DNA from: Aquilaria yunnanensis
Taxonomy: Eukaryota > Streptophyta > Magnoliopsida > Malvales > Thymelaeaceae
Direction of reading: 5' to 3'
NCBI GenBank assembly: GCA_039654915.1
Contig: CM077596.1
Location: 8,928,001 to 8,992,000 of the forward strand
DNA length: 64,000 nucleotides
Below, piece after piece: positions 23,691 to 36,332 of this stretch. The notes below the pieces were generated by a model, which saw only the letters and a list, made by a program, of their open reading frames with translations, was not told the DNA's origin and made no database searches. Position numbers and translations under genes: made by a program. The stretch's first letter is position 1; every line of letters starts with the position of its first letter.

Positions 23691-24557
23691 TGATAGCCAA
23701 AGGCTATCGCCTCAATCTGGCCGAACACCCTGCCACAACAATGGCCAGAAGAACTGGCGCTTCCCGGGAACAGGTGGAATCATGCACCTCGGGAGACAGC
23801 CGGAGAACTCTGAGCCTCGGCACGCCAGTAAAACTTGAGGACTCTATTCGCCCCCCAAGGTTGTGAACAGCGCACCTTCGGAAAAGTGGCACCAGACATT
23901 GCTGCCCGAACATGATATCCCCGAAGGCGGAACCCCCTAGAACTGGGAACCCCCGAACTGAGGGTATGCTTCCCGAAGAGGCTCTGTCCGAACTAGAGGA
24001 CGACCTCGCCCAGGGACCTCGGGAGTACGGCAGGAGCATTTAAGGAAGCATTTAAGGAAGCCTCTGACACGTCCCACCACAGACGTAAAAAGCCGCCCTG
24101 ACGCGCAGACGCCATCAGAATCACATCATGGCCCGTCTCAGCACAAGGCTTGAGGCCATCTGGTTACCAACTATCTGTCCCCTACGCCCAGAAGTTCAGG
24201 AGCATCCGACCACACACGTGTCATGATCTGAACGGGCTAGGTATTCCTATATATACAGGAAATAAATACTTGACAGGAGGTTGGTTGGCCGGAGATACAG
24301 CTCCCACACTCTGAGAAAATACCAGGCGAGACTTTTCTGCCTTTCTCTTTGAGCTAGTGACTTTCTCCTTTTTCCGGCCACCACTGACTTGGGCGTCGGA
24401 GGCTCCCCCCCCGGAAAAACACTCCGGGGGCCTCCTAACCCCGTTTACCAGCTTTTCAGGTACTCTCCTTGGGGCGATCCACCTTCCAGGCGTTCTTCCT
24501 CCTAGAAGTCTCTTCAACAGTCATCATGACTCACAACGATGAGGCCCCAGGCCATCA
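23691..24557 (+). mobile_element. solo LTR, Tat-type gypsy element
   Basis: 867 bp starting TGATAGCCAAAGGCTATCGCC and ending GGCCATCA, with a perfect duplication ACTAT at 23686-23690 and 24558-24562. A TATA box lies at about 24247 (CCTATATATACAGG). The motif CTGACTTGGGCGTCGGAGGC (about 24383) is the reverse of that in the 9348 and 35045 LTRs, so this copy is in the plus orientation. Confidence 0.92.
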
Positions 24558-24944
24558 ACTATTCTTCTTGTAACTTTGAATTTTTGTTTAATGGATATGA
24601 AATACTGATTTTGATTTGGTAATTTTTTGGATACGATGCTTAAATGTGTGTAAATTCTTCTGCAGTTTTGTTCTTATTGTGTGTGAGAGTGATTCTTCAC
24701 AGGGATCTTCTTTCTTGTCTGTAGTATTTACGTACTTAGTTTAGTGGTCACTCCACTGAGATGCCTCGGTTATTATTTTTATAAGTAGTTGTGCTCTTAG
24801 GTAATTGGGAAGCCTTCACAGATTGCTCAAAAAGAAAACTTGCTGACTTTGCGAAAGTTGTAAATCTTTATGAAGGAGTGCTTTTATTTAAAGATGAATG
24901 TATGGAGTACATCATGGTGGATATGCTAAAGTGAAACAACATCA

Positions 24945-26300
24945 TTATGCAAAGTAAGGTAATAGATCATTTGAGTGAAAAGTTCTTGGTAGCTTTCTCC
25001 CGTCGGGGCTAGATAACTCGTAAACTCCATCTCTAATTTTTCTTATGATTAAGTAGGGTCTATGCCAATTAGGTCTCAATACTCTGTGCCCGGGGTTTCT
25101 TCCAGTCAGTTTTGCGTTAACAATGGCCACACCACATACTTGTATGTTATTCCTCTTGGCCTTCCCCTCATGAATTTGGGTGATTCATTACTAAAAGCTT
25201 TAATGCATATCCTTGTGTCTTCCCCGTGGATCCTCTAACAAGTCAAGGTTTCCTTCAAGGGCTTTGTCATTCTCATTTGGGTGAAAGACTTGGGTTTGCA
25301 GTGTTGGGTAAGAAATCTCCACTAGTTTGAGACTATCGATTCTATAAATCATCATAAAAGAAGACTTTTCCATGGGGTTCAAGGTGTCATTCTATAGTCC
25401 CATAGAACACTTGGTAGCTCCTCTGCCCACTTGTCTTTGGCCTCTAGCCTTTACTTTAAGCCCTTTTCGGTAGTCTTATTGGTTACTTCTATTTGTCCAT
25501 TTGATTGAGAATAGGATACGAGAGCAAAGTAAAGGTGCATACATTTTCCTTCTACAAATTGGCGAACTTCCTGATTATCAAATTGCTTCCCGTTATCAGT
25601 GACGATGGCCCGAAGGCATCCAAATTGACAAATAATATTTTCTACAAGAATTCAGTGATTTACGATACCATGATGGAGGCTAGAAACTTCACTTTCACCC
25701 ACTTAGTGAAGTAATTGACCACCACGATGTAGTATTTAACATTTTTGATAGCCATGGGAAATGCCCCAATCAAGTATAATCTCCACATAGCGAAAGGCCA
25801 GGGATCAATGACAAAAAAGGTTCCAGAGGAAGATAACCTTTGTACTCATGAGTTTAGCTAACAGGAGTGGCATCAATGGACAAACTTTTTGGCATCTCCT
25901 CGGATTGTGAGCCAGAAGTAGCCTGGCCATAAGTTATTGTGGGCTAGAAAGTTGGCACCAATATATGCTCCATAATCTAACTCGTAGATTTCCTGGAGAA
26001 ACTTTTGTCCTTCCTAGGGCATTAGGCATCACTGTAATGGAGAAGCGAACCATCATTTGTATAGTTCATCCCTAATGATAAAAATCTTCCCGCTCGAATC
26101 CTGATCGTCATTTTTTCCTTGGGGGTTCTGTTCAAGTTCCCAGTTTCTAGGTAGAGTCTGATTAGTTGCCTCCAATCATCTTTGAAGGCCATATACCTTC
26201 TCTGGTAGGTCAAAGGTTTTGTGAATTCTTCTATCAAGGCTTCTTATCGGCCTTTTGAGAGGGAATCTACCCTTGTGTTCTGGGCCTACATGATATTTTG
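24945..26300 (-). pseudogene. integrase relic of the Tat-type element
   Basis: Minus strand. About 25800-25670 reads MWRLYLIGAFPMAIKNVKYY and VVVNYFTKWVKVKFLAS, the start of a gypsy integrase core. The C-terminal end at 25130-24945 reads GHRVLRPNWHRPYLIIRKI, then DGVYELSSPDGRKLPRTF, the usual terminal integrase segment. Numerous stops and frame changes lie between. No activity expected. Confidence 0.75.
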
Positions 26301-27800
26301 AACTTGCACGTGATCAAACATCCTCATCAAATTCTTTTCCATTTTCAGCTATTTGCAAGGAGTAAGTTCTTTTGCCTTTTCCATTCCAGTGAATTGGTTC
26401 ACTATTAGCTGTGAGTTGCTGTATATTTGTAGGCATCATAACCCTACACGACCAACTATCCATAGCTAGAAGGGCTTCATATTTAGTGATGTTATTCATG
26501 ATATAAATTAAAATTTGATTTTGAGAACTGCTTCTATGCCCATTGGTCCTTTTAGGATGATGCCTGCTCCTTATTTTTTGGGTCCATAGGCCCAGTCAAC
26601 ATACATTTCCCATAATGGGGATCTCTTCATGCTGCTTATCTTTACTTGTTTTTGGCGGCATCATTTTGGCGATGAAAGCTGCCAAGGCTTATGCTTTGAT
26701 GGCTTTTCGGGGCTTATAACTAATGTCATATTCTTTTAACTCGATGCACCACTTAGCAAGTCTACTGGACTTATCTGGCTTTTTCAGTATGTCTCATAAA
26801 GGTAACTCTGTATGTACAATATTGCAGTGCATTTGAAAGTATGCTCATAGTTTTTGAGAAACCATGACAAGGGCTAATACTACTTTTTAGAGTGCGATGT
26901 ATTTGGATTCTATACCTTGCAGGGTATAATTGACATAATATATAGGTCATTGCTCTACCCCATGCTCTTGTATAAGTACAGCACTAATAGAGCCTTTTGT
27001 TACAGCTAAGTAGAGCACAAGAGGCTCATCATGCCTTGGCTGCTTTAGTGTAGAAAGGTGTCATATAGTAATCATTAATCTGTTTAAAAGTTTCACAGCA
27101 TTTTTTAGTCAATTCAAATATTGCTTCTTTTTTAAATATGTGAAAAAAGGGCTTACAATAATCTCCAACGTGTGACACAAACCGTATGAGTGTTGTCAAC
27201 CTACCAGCTAATTTTTAGACGTCCTCCTTACTTTGAGGGTTAGGCATTGCAAGGATAGCGTCAATTTTGTCTGGCTTTGCATTCATCCTTCTTTTCAAAG
27301 ACCATGTAGCTAAGAAATTTTCTAGCTCCTACTCCAAAGTTACATTTTTTAAGGTCAATTCTCATGTTAAACTAGCCCATTCTCTAGAAAGTTTTGTGAA
27401 GGTCATTAAAGTCATGTTTTATTGATCTACTCTTGACAATCATGTCATCCACATAAACGTTGATATTCCTCCCTAAATTTATGGTCAAGATTCAGTTCAT
27501 GAGCTTCTGATAGGTTACTCCATCATTTTTCAGTCCGAATGGCATCCACTGGTAACAATACATTATTTCTCTAGTTGTAAAGGCCACTTTTTCTTCATCC
27601 TCTAGGTGTATACAAATTTGTTGATAGCCAATGATGGCATCCATAAAGGATAGTATCTTGAATTCTAAGGTGGCATCAACCAGTTGGTTTATGGAAAGTG
27701 GTGGATATGGGTCCTTTAGGTAGGCATAGTTAAGATTAGTATAATAGATGCACATGTACCATTCACCATTTTCTTTTTTTCACCAAGACAACGTTGGCAA
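26301..27800 (-). pseudogene. reverse transcriptase/RNase H relic of the Tat-type element
   Basis: The open piece 27755-27492 reads YLKDPYPPLSINQLVDAT, then FMDAIIGYQQICIHLEDEEK and WMPFGLKNDGVTYQKLMN, a gypsy RT palm region. RNase H-like remnants follow towards 26314. Many stops. Confidence 0.75.
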
Positions 27801-28439
27801 GCCATTTAAGGTATCGCACCTCCTGGATGATGCTTGCCTTTAATAGCCTTTCAAGTTTTTCTCTGATAATGTCTTGTCTCTTAGGTGCCATATTGCGTTT
27901 CTTCTGTTGTACTGGTCAGGTGGTGTAGTTTCCTTGTAATTTGTGTGTGATAATTTTTTGGTCTATTCCGGGCATCTCATGGGAGACCAAGTAAACACAT
28001 CTAAATTTGCTTTTAATGAATTGCTACCTTACCTTGGGTAGGTGATCTTTGCTAACTTTTAGCATTTTTTTTTTGAGCTAGTTTTATCATCTTAGCATCC
28101 TTAGACAGTGTTGTGCCAGCTTTATTCTCCTGGGTTTGCTCTCTTTTCTTCTTTTGGCCCCATTAGCGCAAGCTTATCATTTCTTGGCTTTTGTGGAGTG
28201 GCCACATAGTTCTTTTGGGCCGAGGCCTGGTCAATAGAAATGGTAGCATCCACAAGGGTTGTGAGAAGCATCATTAGCCATCTAACATCAAATCAGATTT
28301 GAAATCGTACTTGAGCTGGCCTACCAAGTACGGCATTGTAGGGTGATGAGACATCTAGGATCAAAAATTCTGTAGTGTAAAAGTCACAAGCGACCCTTCA
28401 TTATTATCTTTGCCACTAGCATGAAAGGTAGATTAATGG

Positions 28440-28760
28440 TTCTAAGTGTGGGGGCCTCTTCTCTACCTTACTCGAAGGTAGGCCTCGATGTGGGAGATAA
28501 GGAAGACCTTTTGATCTTGATTTTCCCTAGCAAGTTGATAAAGATGACATTTATGTTGGCTCTGATGTCTAAATAGAACCTTTCCATGTTAAAATTATTA
28601 ATCCAATCTCTAAATAATAGAGGATTCATATGTGGGACAAACACCTTTAAGCCATTGGCCCTTGTCAAAATTCTGCCTAGATCAGCCATCTCTAATTGAT
28701 CAACTTCTCACTCTTGCCATTTTCTTGCCATAAAGAGCTCCCATTTAATAATCATATGGA
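28440..28760 (-). pseudogene. protease relic of the Tat-type element
   Basis: INNFNMERFYLDIRANINVI and NLLGKIKIKRSSLSPTSRPT correspond to the aspartic protease. The catalytic D-T-G-S-S seen in the family is replaced by D-I-R-A-N, so it is inactive. Confidence 0.65.
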
Positions 28761-28899
28761 TGACTCCGACTGGTAGTCCAAGGTTCTTATTGTCCATTAG
28801 AAGGGATTACTGTCTTTCTGGCCTTCATCCTTAATCGTGGTCCTCATCATCGTTCTTTCTACGGGGCGTCTTTTCTTATTTTGGACAAGGGAATGACTA

Positions 28900-29900
28900 T
28901 TTGAACGGATATTCCTTCAACTTCCCCACTTGAATCATCTCCTCAAGAAGTCTCTTTAGCTGCCAACATTCCTCGGTGTCATGCCCCTTGTCTTTATAAC
29001 AACTACAATATTTCTGCATGTCCTTTTGTTTGAGGGACTTGGTTTTTCCTCTTTAGAAATAAAAATTTTTTGACCTAGTTTCTTTCAATGGTGGAATAAC
29101 AAGCTCTATTCGGGAGAACTCATCACTCATACTCTTCTCTTCTTAGATTCGCTATCTCTGCTTCTGGGTTACTCCCTCAATACCGTTGGCCAATTGAGTT
29201 CTTCTACGTGTATGTATCATGTAGCCTAGTTAAGGAATTCCTTGATGTCCCTTATAGAGTTTTCATGAAGGTCCTAGGCTAGCCTTAAATTTCATGTTAA
29301 TCCCTGAGTAATCGCAACCAAGTGCAACTCTGGAAATAGTAATTGTACTTGCATGGCCTCAACATTGAACCTTCAAATCAAGTCTCTCTAGGACTCATCG
29401 TGGCCTTGCTGAATCTTCAGGAGGTAAGCCACTATATTAGGGGATAGTTGGCTCCCCAAGAAGTGACATAAGAATACCTGGGAAAGGTCCCTAAATGATG
29501 AGAAGTGACACTGTTGATTAGTGTCGAACCATGAAGCAACAACTCATGTCAGTGTTAAGTTGAAAGCTTTACACATGATCGGATATGAGGCCCGCTCTAA
29601 TCTTATAAAGGTGGCATATCTTTGCAAATGGTTGACTGTGTCCGCAAGGCCATCGTACGGGTCTATCTTGGGCATGCGGAACCCGTTGAGGGTAGGTGCA
29701 TTAATTATCTCATCCTTAAAAGGCTGGAGCCACATATATTCGACATCAATGCCAAGGGCTAGGCATTTTCTCAAGGGCTCAAGGGCCTATATACACTATT
29801 CTATTTGATCAAGTCTTTGCAGAATAGTACTAATATCACTGCCTCAAGGATCATCAGATAAGTTCAAGGATATTAAGGGCTCAGAAGCCCATGCCATTGG
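28900..29900 (-). pseudogene. gag: gag relic of the Tat-type element
   Basis: The gag core at 29774-29544 has DEIINAPTLNGFRMPKIDPY and DGLADTVNHLQRYATFIRLE. Near 29030-28900 there is KYCSCYKDKGHDTEECWQLK, the C..H..GH.T..C signature of Tat gag proteins. Stops separate the parts. Confidence 0.7.
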
Positions 29901-30258
29901 GAGCAGATCTCAATGAGGGGCTTGGCAAGGCTCCCCAGGCACTAGATGGCTTTCTACAGCTTCTTTGAGGGCTCTAGGCAAAGACCTATGGATCTTATAC
30001 TACAGCATTATTTTAAGCTGCTCGAATACGGTGTGTTGTATGGCTTGGAATTGACCATCTTCTATTGGTCCGAGGATCTTCCCTTTATAGGGGTCTTTTT
30101 GAAGCACCGCTAGCTCCTCTAGATCAGCCTTTTGATGGATCTTTTCACCTAAGGGTCTTACAAATCCGGCTAGGTAACAACTTTCTTACTCCAGTTGATC
30201 ATGGTTCTCCATGTGAGACCTCCGTGTGTTCACCATGTTCTTACAGATGGCACTAATT

Positions 30259-30646
30259 TTATAGTTGAAGAGATCATATGGGTCTTTAGAGGTATGGTGA
30301 ACTCCGAAATGTGCACACAAAGACAATGTTAAAGCCCCAAGATGTTCTCCTAAGGGAAACCCTCTAATGATTAAGTCAGATTTCCAATGATCAGAAATGA
30401 GCGAAAGAGTGGAGAGTCAAAATGTCATACATCGGGATTGGTGATTAGGAGTGTTTATATACCTAGGGGAGATCCACTTAAATAGCTCCTAGATAAGAAT
30501 CAACTAGCTAATTTTGTAATTTTGGGATTTCATTTTCCTTTAAGATGTGAGTTCCCTTATTAGCTTATTAAGCTCTCTATTGTGAATCCATCAAATAGGG
30601 ATTTATCTGCTTTGCACCCTGTATTGGGCCTATTTCCTACCAATCA
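30259..30646 (-). repeat. right (5') LTR of the decayed Tat-type element
   Basis: About 388 bp from TTATAGTTGAAGAGATC to CCTACCAATCA. Just inside, on the minus strand, is TTAGTGCCATCTGTAAGAA, a primer-site relic differing mainly by transitions from the site at 45162-45180. Confidence 0.75.
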
Positions 30647-33600
30647 TGATCTAGTTTTCATTTATCTATTGTCACATATGATCTTAAGTTTTCCAAAATA
30701 GCATTATAGATGTCTGTCACACAAGAAAAGGTTGAAGAAAGCCATACTCCTGCTTGCAATGCTAAAATTTCATTTCAAAATGGACCCATTAAAAATTCAA
30801 GACATATCAATGCAAAAGCATATAAAAAGTTGCTTTATTTTCTAAGATCAAATGACATTGACTCTAATATCAACGTTCACAACAATTAAGAGGAAAAAGT
30901 GGCTGATAATTTTCATTTGTTGTAAAATTTTGGCTATTAGTTAAATGTTTGTTTTATATCAATTATTTATGATTATTTTTCTACTTTGATAGTTTAAGTT
31001 ACAATAAAGTCATTATGTTTGTTATACTTCCAACTAAAATGTTATTTATTTTATTAGTAAATTAACATTTATGACACTTGTACAATAATTGACTTCCTTA
31101 TAAGTAATGATATGTGCTTTTAACTAAAATTTATTTAACAACTTCATTTGTAATGCAAAATATGATTTAACTATTAAATGTACAACAAAAGAATAATTTA
31201 GACTAAATTATATATAGCTAGTTTCATAACCAGTCTAAGAAACAGGATAATATGGGTAAGAATGTTCGGGTTGGTTCAATTTTATGGTGAAACCGAACCA
31301 ACCCGAAATGGGCTTGGTTTCAAAATTTTTCTACCCAACCTTACAACCAAGAATCGAACAGAACCAAAACCATGGTTCTGAAATTTTCGGTTCTGGTTCT
31401 CGAGTTTTTTGGTTTATAACGTATACTTATAACAACACCAAAATTTAATAAAATTACATCCATAACCAGTTTATGAAATATTCAATATAATATAAAATTA
31501 AATCAATATTTAAGTATATGTACTTAAACACATTCAAAAGAGATTAAAATGATATTATCAAAATAGTTCAAAATAGTTGCTTGTGGAATATCTTCCATCT
31601 TACCCAGTTTACTTCTATCTAGTAATTCCAACATTGGCACAACATTCAACATGGAAAGCTAAGCCTTTAAAACCATCTTCTTTAGTATTAAAACCTGGAA
31701 TATGTTGATATCATGAATTTCTAGTTTCACATGGCTCATAAATGAAAAAACATGAGGATTATATCATAAAGAGTAGTCAGGAGTACAGAGATCAAAACTA
31801 AAATGACCTGGGCGTAGTCGGTCTAGGAAGGGAAATGATTCAAGTGAATATAGAAAAATTTCATGAATGATCCCACAACTTCCATATTGTTTGAATTTGA
31901 GACATTAGTTTAAGGGTTTAATATAAAAATACAAGATGATCATCATAATTCTTCAAAGAAATACATATATATATATGGATATATTAATAATACTATAATT
32001 TTTATTATATAACTATATATATATACCTCGAGCTCAGTTCCACCTTGGGTTGATTTCATATAGAACCATAACCAACCCAAAAAGTGTTGTTTCTCCTATA
32101 TATGTAACCAACCTGCGAGCCATGGTTCTTTTTTACCCAACTTAATGAGGGTGGTTCGGCTTGGATTTTGAGTTTACCCAACCCATGTTCACCCTTACGG
32201 GATAATAGTTCACTTAAAAATATTTATTCTAATAACTGTACAACATATCTTAAAAATTCGGTTTGAAGAAGGAAAAAGTAAAGCATTAAATGTGACAACA
32301 TGTGTGAGAGAGGGCTAGTCATATAATGTGAAGAAATTCAATTTTGGGGGGTTCTATAGCAATATATCAATTCTCTTAAAGTTTGATCTTGTTAACATAG
32401 AAACAATGATTTAGATGTTTAACAATTTAGATGTGTGGATGAAGTTAAATAAATAGTAAGATAAGGGGGAAAAGAAGTACAATTCATGCGTTGCAATCAT
32501 GTTGCATGCAAACTCATGAGTGGTATTTAGACCATGAAAAGTAAAAGGGTGATTGTGAAGGTTCAACCTATAAAGAGGTTGAGTTAGGAAGGTACAAGTG
32601 AATTACATTGGTTAATAATACAATAATGTAAGTTATGGATAGTATTTATAAAGTAGAGGCAATTTCAACTTCAGTAGTTAATGATTTGTCATAGTACACC
32701 GATTCAGCAGAAGTGTAATTTAATGTACTTGCTTCGCTGTAGGATGATAATAAATATAAATTAATTACTATCAACATTAAAAAAATGTAGCACAAAGGCA
32801 AATTAAGAAGATGACCATATACATGCATGGTTTGAAGTCACACAATTGGTGTGGTTATATTAAGTGCTCAGTCTGTGAAAATAGCAGAACATGTCTATGT
32901 GGACTGACTTGGTTGTTGTAAAATTAAAACAATTATTAAGTGGGATTGCAGAGTGAAATAGAATAGAATTATTTAGTATGTAAAAGAACAAAACCATACA
33001 AGTTGTTGATTCAGCTGGAATGCAAGGTCATCCTCCTTTTTATTAGTTGTGTAAAACTTCTTTAAGTGTCAGTAAGGAAGAAGAATTTTGGAAGTTAAAA
33101 GAAGTAAGCTCAACCTCAACAATGAGCTCATGATTCAATGACTATTGAAACTGCCCTTAAATTTTTGCAATGCCATTATCCCATGTAATTGGGATGAAAA
33201 TTAAATAAGCTAGTTAAAGGGATGAAAAGAATGGGAGAATCAGTGTTGTAATTTATAAGCAGTGGATAAAGAAATAAAATTAGTGATAAAAGGGGTAACT
33301 AATTGTTCGTGTTAATGGAGAGTTATGGTTGAGTAACCAAAGAACTTAGTAGCTAGAGAGTCAAACTTGGTGAACAAAGTCATGCATGTCAAATCAAATA
33401 CTCTGACAATTGCCTTAAACTTGTAATGAAATTGATAAGATTTGCATAATTGTTTTCCCAAATAATAGAATGGAATTGTAACAATTTAATGAATGAAGTT
33501 CAAGTAACCTAAACTGGATATTGTAGAGGTGGTTTTCGGTTGACAATGTTACTTGTCATAGAAAAAATAAAGGTCAAACCAATCAGTTAATTTTTTACAA

Positions 33601-33750
33601 CATTTTTTAAACGCAAAGTACCAGTATCCTCGTTCAATGAGGTCAAAAACAATTGCATGGCAAGTGTAGTTATTGGACTAAAATGAAAATTTAGGTGGCA
33701 ATATGTAAACAATCGTAATCCTGTATATTTTTTAATTAAAAATAAAATGA
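30647..33750. other. AT-rich DNA around a hAT-like element
   Basis: No gene supported outside the element at 31251-32197. It may hold downstream introns or exons of the minus-strand RPA-like gene. Confidence 0.4.
31251..32197. mobile_element. non-autonomous hAT-like element
   Basis: 947 bp with no coding capacity. Ends TATGGGTAAGAATG...CATGTTCACCCTTA are imperfect inverted repeats (10 of 14 pair). Subterminal regions rich in GGTTCGG/AACC words mirror each other. Flanks CAGGATAA (31243-31250) and CGGGATAA (32198-32205) form an 8-bp duplication with one mismatch, the size expected for hAT. Alternative boundaries one or two bases away would give GGATAATA on both sides. Confidence 0.7.
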
Positions 33751-34930
33751 AAAGTTAGTAACTTACAGATAAAGGTCCACAGGCAAGCAATTGTTTAATT
33801 TCTTCAATTGATCTTTGGTGGCCATAAAGTAGTCTAAATTCAGGCTGTCGTGCAACAGAAAAGGGATCATAATGACATATGGCATCAATTCTAGTCGATG
33901 GTTTAAGATAAGGGTGTACATGTTTTATGAGTGGACATAATAATGAGGTATGTAAATATTTCCCAAAACAGGATAATAAGGAGAAGTGAAAAAAGGTAGG
34001 ATGGTTGTATGATTGAAGGAATTGATTGACTTCATCGATGTTGATGTTCACGTGAACTTTTGTTTCTGATGTTGAAGCAAGATTGTATTGCCTTACAAAT
34101 TGAGAATAGTAATAATTAGTGGTAAGTTTTCTGAAGAAGTAAAGTGGGAAACTAATTAAGATTTAGTCAATAACACACATTCACATAACTTAATCAAAGA
34201 AAAGGTGACAACCAAAATTTGCTTAGTCGATTAGTTTTTTAGCGAGTTGTAATCAAGCAAATTTGCTTGATCTTCATAAAAAGTTATATCCATGGTGGAG
34301 CCACTAAAACATAAATGTCATATGTAAGGATGATGACATTGTAGTTGCAATTAAAAGTAGCGGAAACATAGTTTATGCAGTACGGGTAAATAGCATTACC
34401 TTAGATCTTCAAGCTTAATGATACACCTGTTGATTGATAACCCCATCGGATCGTAAGTCTCACAAATATCACCAATTTGGAAGAGATTGTCAATAGCATT
34501 TGAAATGGAAGAAAGAGTTGTATAAATTCTAAAACTATAACAGAAATTAAATTGCAAACTGTTTAGTGTTTGATCTCATCTCACATAGTTGAACATTTGC
34601 GTAGTGGCGTAAATGGATCTAATGAAATGGAAAAAACTTAAAATTGTAATGTGAAATGTTTGGTATGAGAAAAGAGACCAGTGTGACTTTTGTACCCACA
34701 CTGAAATGAATTATGTTTTCATTGGTCACTGGTCTAAATGGTCAATCAGCCTTGAAAACACTAAAGTTTGAAATAATACACAAATTCTTTCCTTGTAGGA
34801 CAAATCTAAATCTCAGAGGAATAGAGTTTAAAGTCATTGCATGAATGTGATCATTCTAGCAAAAAAGCATTGAATTAATACAAAAAAAGAATTATGAAGA
34901 AAGAAATTATAAGGTAAACAATGGTTAACC
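33750..34930 (-). pseudogene. RPA large-subunit-like gene, downstream exons
   Basis: Minus-strand coding stretches. About 34865-34560: NDHIHAMTLNSIPLRFRF, LQGKNLCIISNFSVFKAD, PFRPVTNENIIHFSVGTKV. About 34500-34405: NAIDNLFQIGDICETYDPMG, ending LEDLR before a GTAATG donor. About 34090-33755: TKVHVNINIDEVNQFLQSY. The '.IHA....F...L.EGK...I.NF.V....RPV.NE..I.F...T' pattern is that of OB-fold single-strand-DNA-binding proteins like RPA1, widespread in plants and in Helitron transposons. An isolated stop occurs. The nuclear gene or Helitron origin cannot be decided. Confidence 0.6.
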
Positions 34931-35044
34931 ACTATAAATAAGAAGAGTAATAATACCTTTTCATTGAGTAATGCCATTGATATGCCAAATTACTCATCGT
35001 TGTTAATATTAATTGCGTCCCACATGCGGGTTAGTCATACCATG
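34931..35044 (-). pseudogene. RPA-like N-terminal OB-fold exon, part after the Tat insertion
   Basis: Minus-strand LTRMWDAININNDE, stop, FGISMALLNEK then a GTATTA donor. RPA-like proteins have 'V.RMW..IN....E..S.DM.L.DEK' here. The preceding residues of the exon lie beyond the Tat element at 45919-46020. Confidence 0.55.
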
Positions 35045-35774
35045 TGATGCTCTAGCACATCTTCGATGTAGGAGATGTTGGACCTTCAGTAGACCTTCGC
35101 CTAAGTAGTAGCTGCAGCACTTGAAGAATAAGGGTTAGGAGCTCCCCGGAGTGTGTTTTTGGGGAAGGGATCTCCGACGCCCAAGTCAGTATATGAGGGG
35201 AGAAGTTGTTAGGAGTTAAGATTAGAGAACAAAAATGTAGGATATCTCTTGTGTCTTACTTCGGAGCTTCCCCCGAGTATTTATAGAAGGTCGGGAGGAG
35301 GAGGCAGTTATGCTTAGCCTGAGTAGATCAGGACGAGTGTTCGGCTAGATTTGGTCCATACCTTCGGGGAGAGGTGTCTACAGCTGGCCATAGGCAGTTA
35401 TGCCCAGAGGGTAAGGCATGTTTGAGGTTTCTATCAGAGATCCTCCAACTGTATTTGTCGTTTCTCCCTAAGACCCCTTGAGGATCTGAGACCTCTTCGG
35501 ACAAGGATTTCCCCGAGGGTGACTAAAGGAAGCCCCTCGGATACGCGGACCATTTTCAAGAGGCATTTCTTCGGTTGAGGATGATAGACCTACATTTCTG
35601 AGGTTGGTCATATACATTCCCGAGGATGGCAAAGAGTTTTTTTCCCGGAGTCAGTCGTATACCTTTTGGAGGGTGGTGTAGATCTTTCTCCCAAGGTTAG
35701 TCGTATAAATCCCCGAGGGTGGTGTCAAGTCTGCCAATAAGAAGGTCATGTGGGCGATAGCCCTTCGACTATCA
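35045..35774 (-). repeat. left (3') LTR of the Tat element
   Basis: 730 bp, pairs with 45181-45913. On the minus strand it starts TGATAGTCGAAGGGCTATCG. The adjacent minus-strand polypurine tract CCTCGGAGGGGGCATG lies at 35775-35790. Confidence 0.92.
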
Positions 35775-36324
35775 CATGCCCCCTCCGAGGGACTGAAGTT
35801 GTATCTTCGGTACTAATCAATCGAGAACATGTTACAAAAATCCTTCCCTTAGGAAGTTGAGGCTATCCTTGATAAAACAACTTCCTATAGTCGAGGTTGC
35901 CACTTTGGCCTAACTAACTTTGTGGTCCAAGATCCTTTCTTTTGCCAATGTTGTACTCTCGACATACTTTTCGACTCTTTGTTTGTGTTCCATTTTTTGA
36001 ATTTAAACCTTTGGTGAGGACGTTACTTTAAGCCAAATTCTTATTTTTAACGAGGCCACATCCTCGGCAGATAAGGAGTTACTTTTTCCTTAAGGTTTTT
36101 ATTCTCGCCTTCTGCAAATGGATCATCCTATCTTTTGAACGAGCAGTCGTGTCACCTTGGGTCACGCAGCATATATTTACGAGATCAAAAGTCATGCCCT
36201 TGTTTCTCGCGCTGTGTGACCTGTGTTGTTAGGGCGTTGGCTATCCTTCATGTCCATTACATCGGTTACGTCTCTTCACATGCAAAGGGTCATTATGGTG
36301 TCATTTCACCTACCTTATTCAGGC

Positions 36325-36332
36325 TATATAAA
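36325..36332 (+). promoter_or_regulatory. TATA box of the antisense gene
   Basis: TATATAAA in CAGGCTATATAAAGCC on the plus strand, about 220 bp before the ATG at 36554. The downstream 36350-36400 stretch is C/T-rich (CTCTCTCTTGCTCTCC), typical of a plant leader. The ORF at 36135-36578 that spans it is probably incidental. Confidence 0.6.

Larger units (their letters stand above)
11778..30646 (-). mobile_element. decayed Tat-type gypsy retrotransposon with nested insertions
   Basis: The right (5') LTR is at 30259-30646 and a rearranged left (3') LTR starts at 11778. Between them, on the minus strand, are gag, protease, reverse transcriptase and integrase relics (29774 down to 24945). On the plus strand is an extra gene (12793-14334 and 22687-23690). 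A copia element (14335-22681) and a solo LTR (23691-24557) sit inside; without them the element is about 9.7 kb. The layout gag-pol on one strand with an opposing gene before the 3' LTR is known for some Tat-group elements. I could not recognise a target duplication. Confidence 0.75.
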
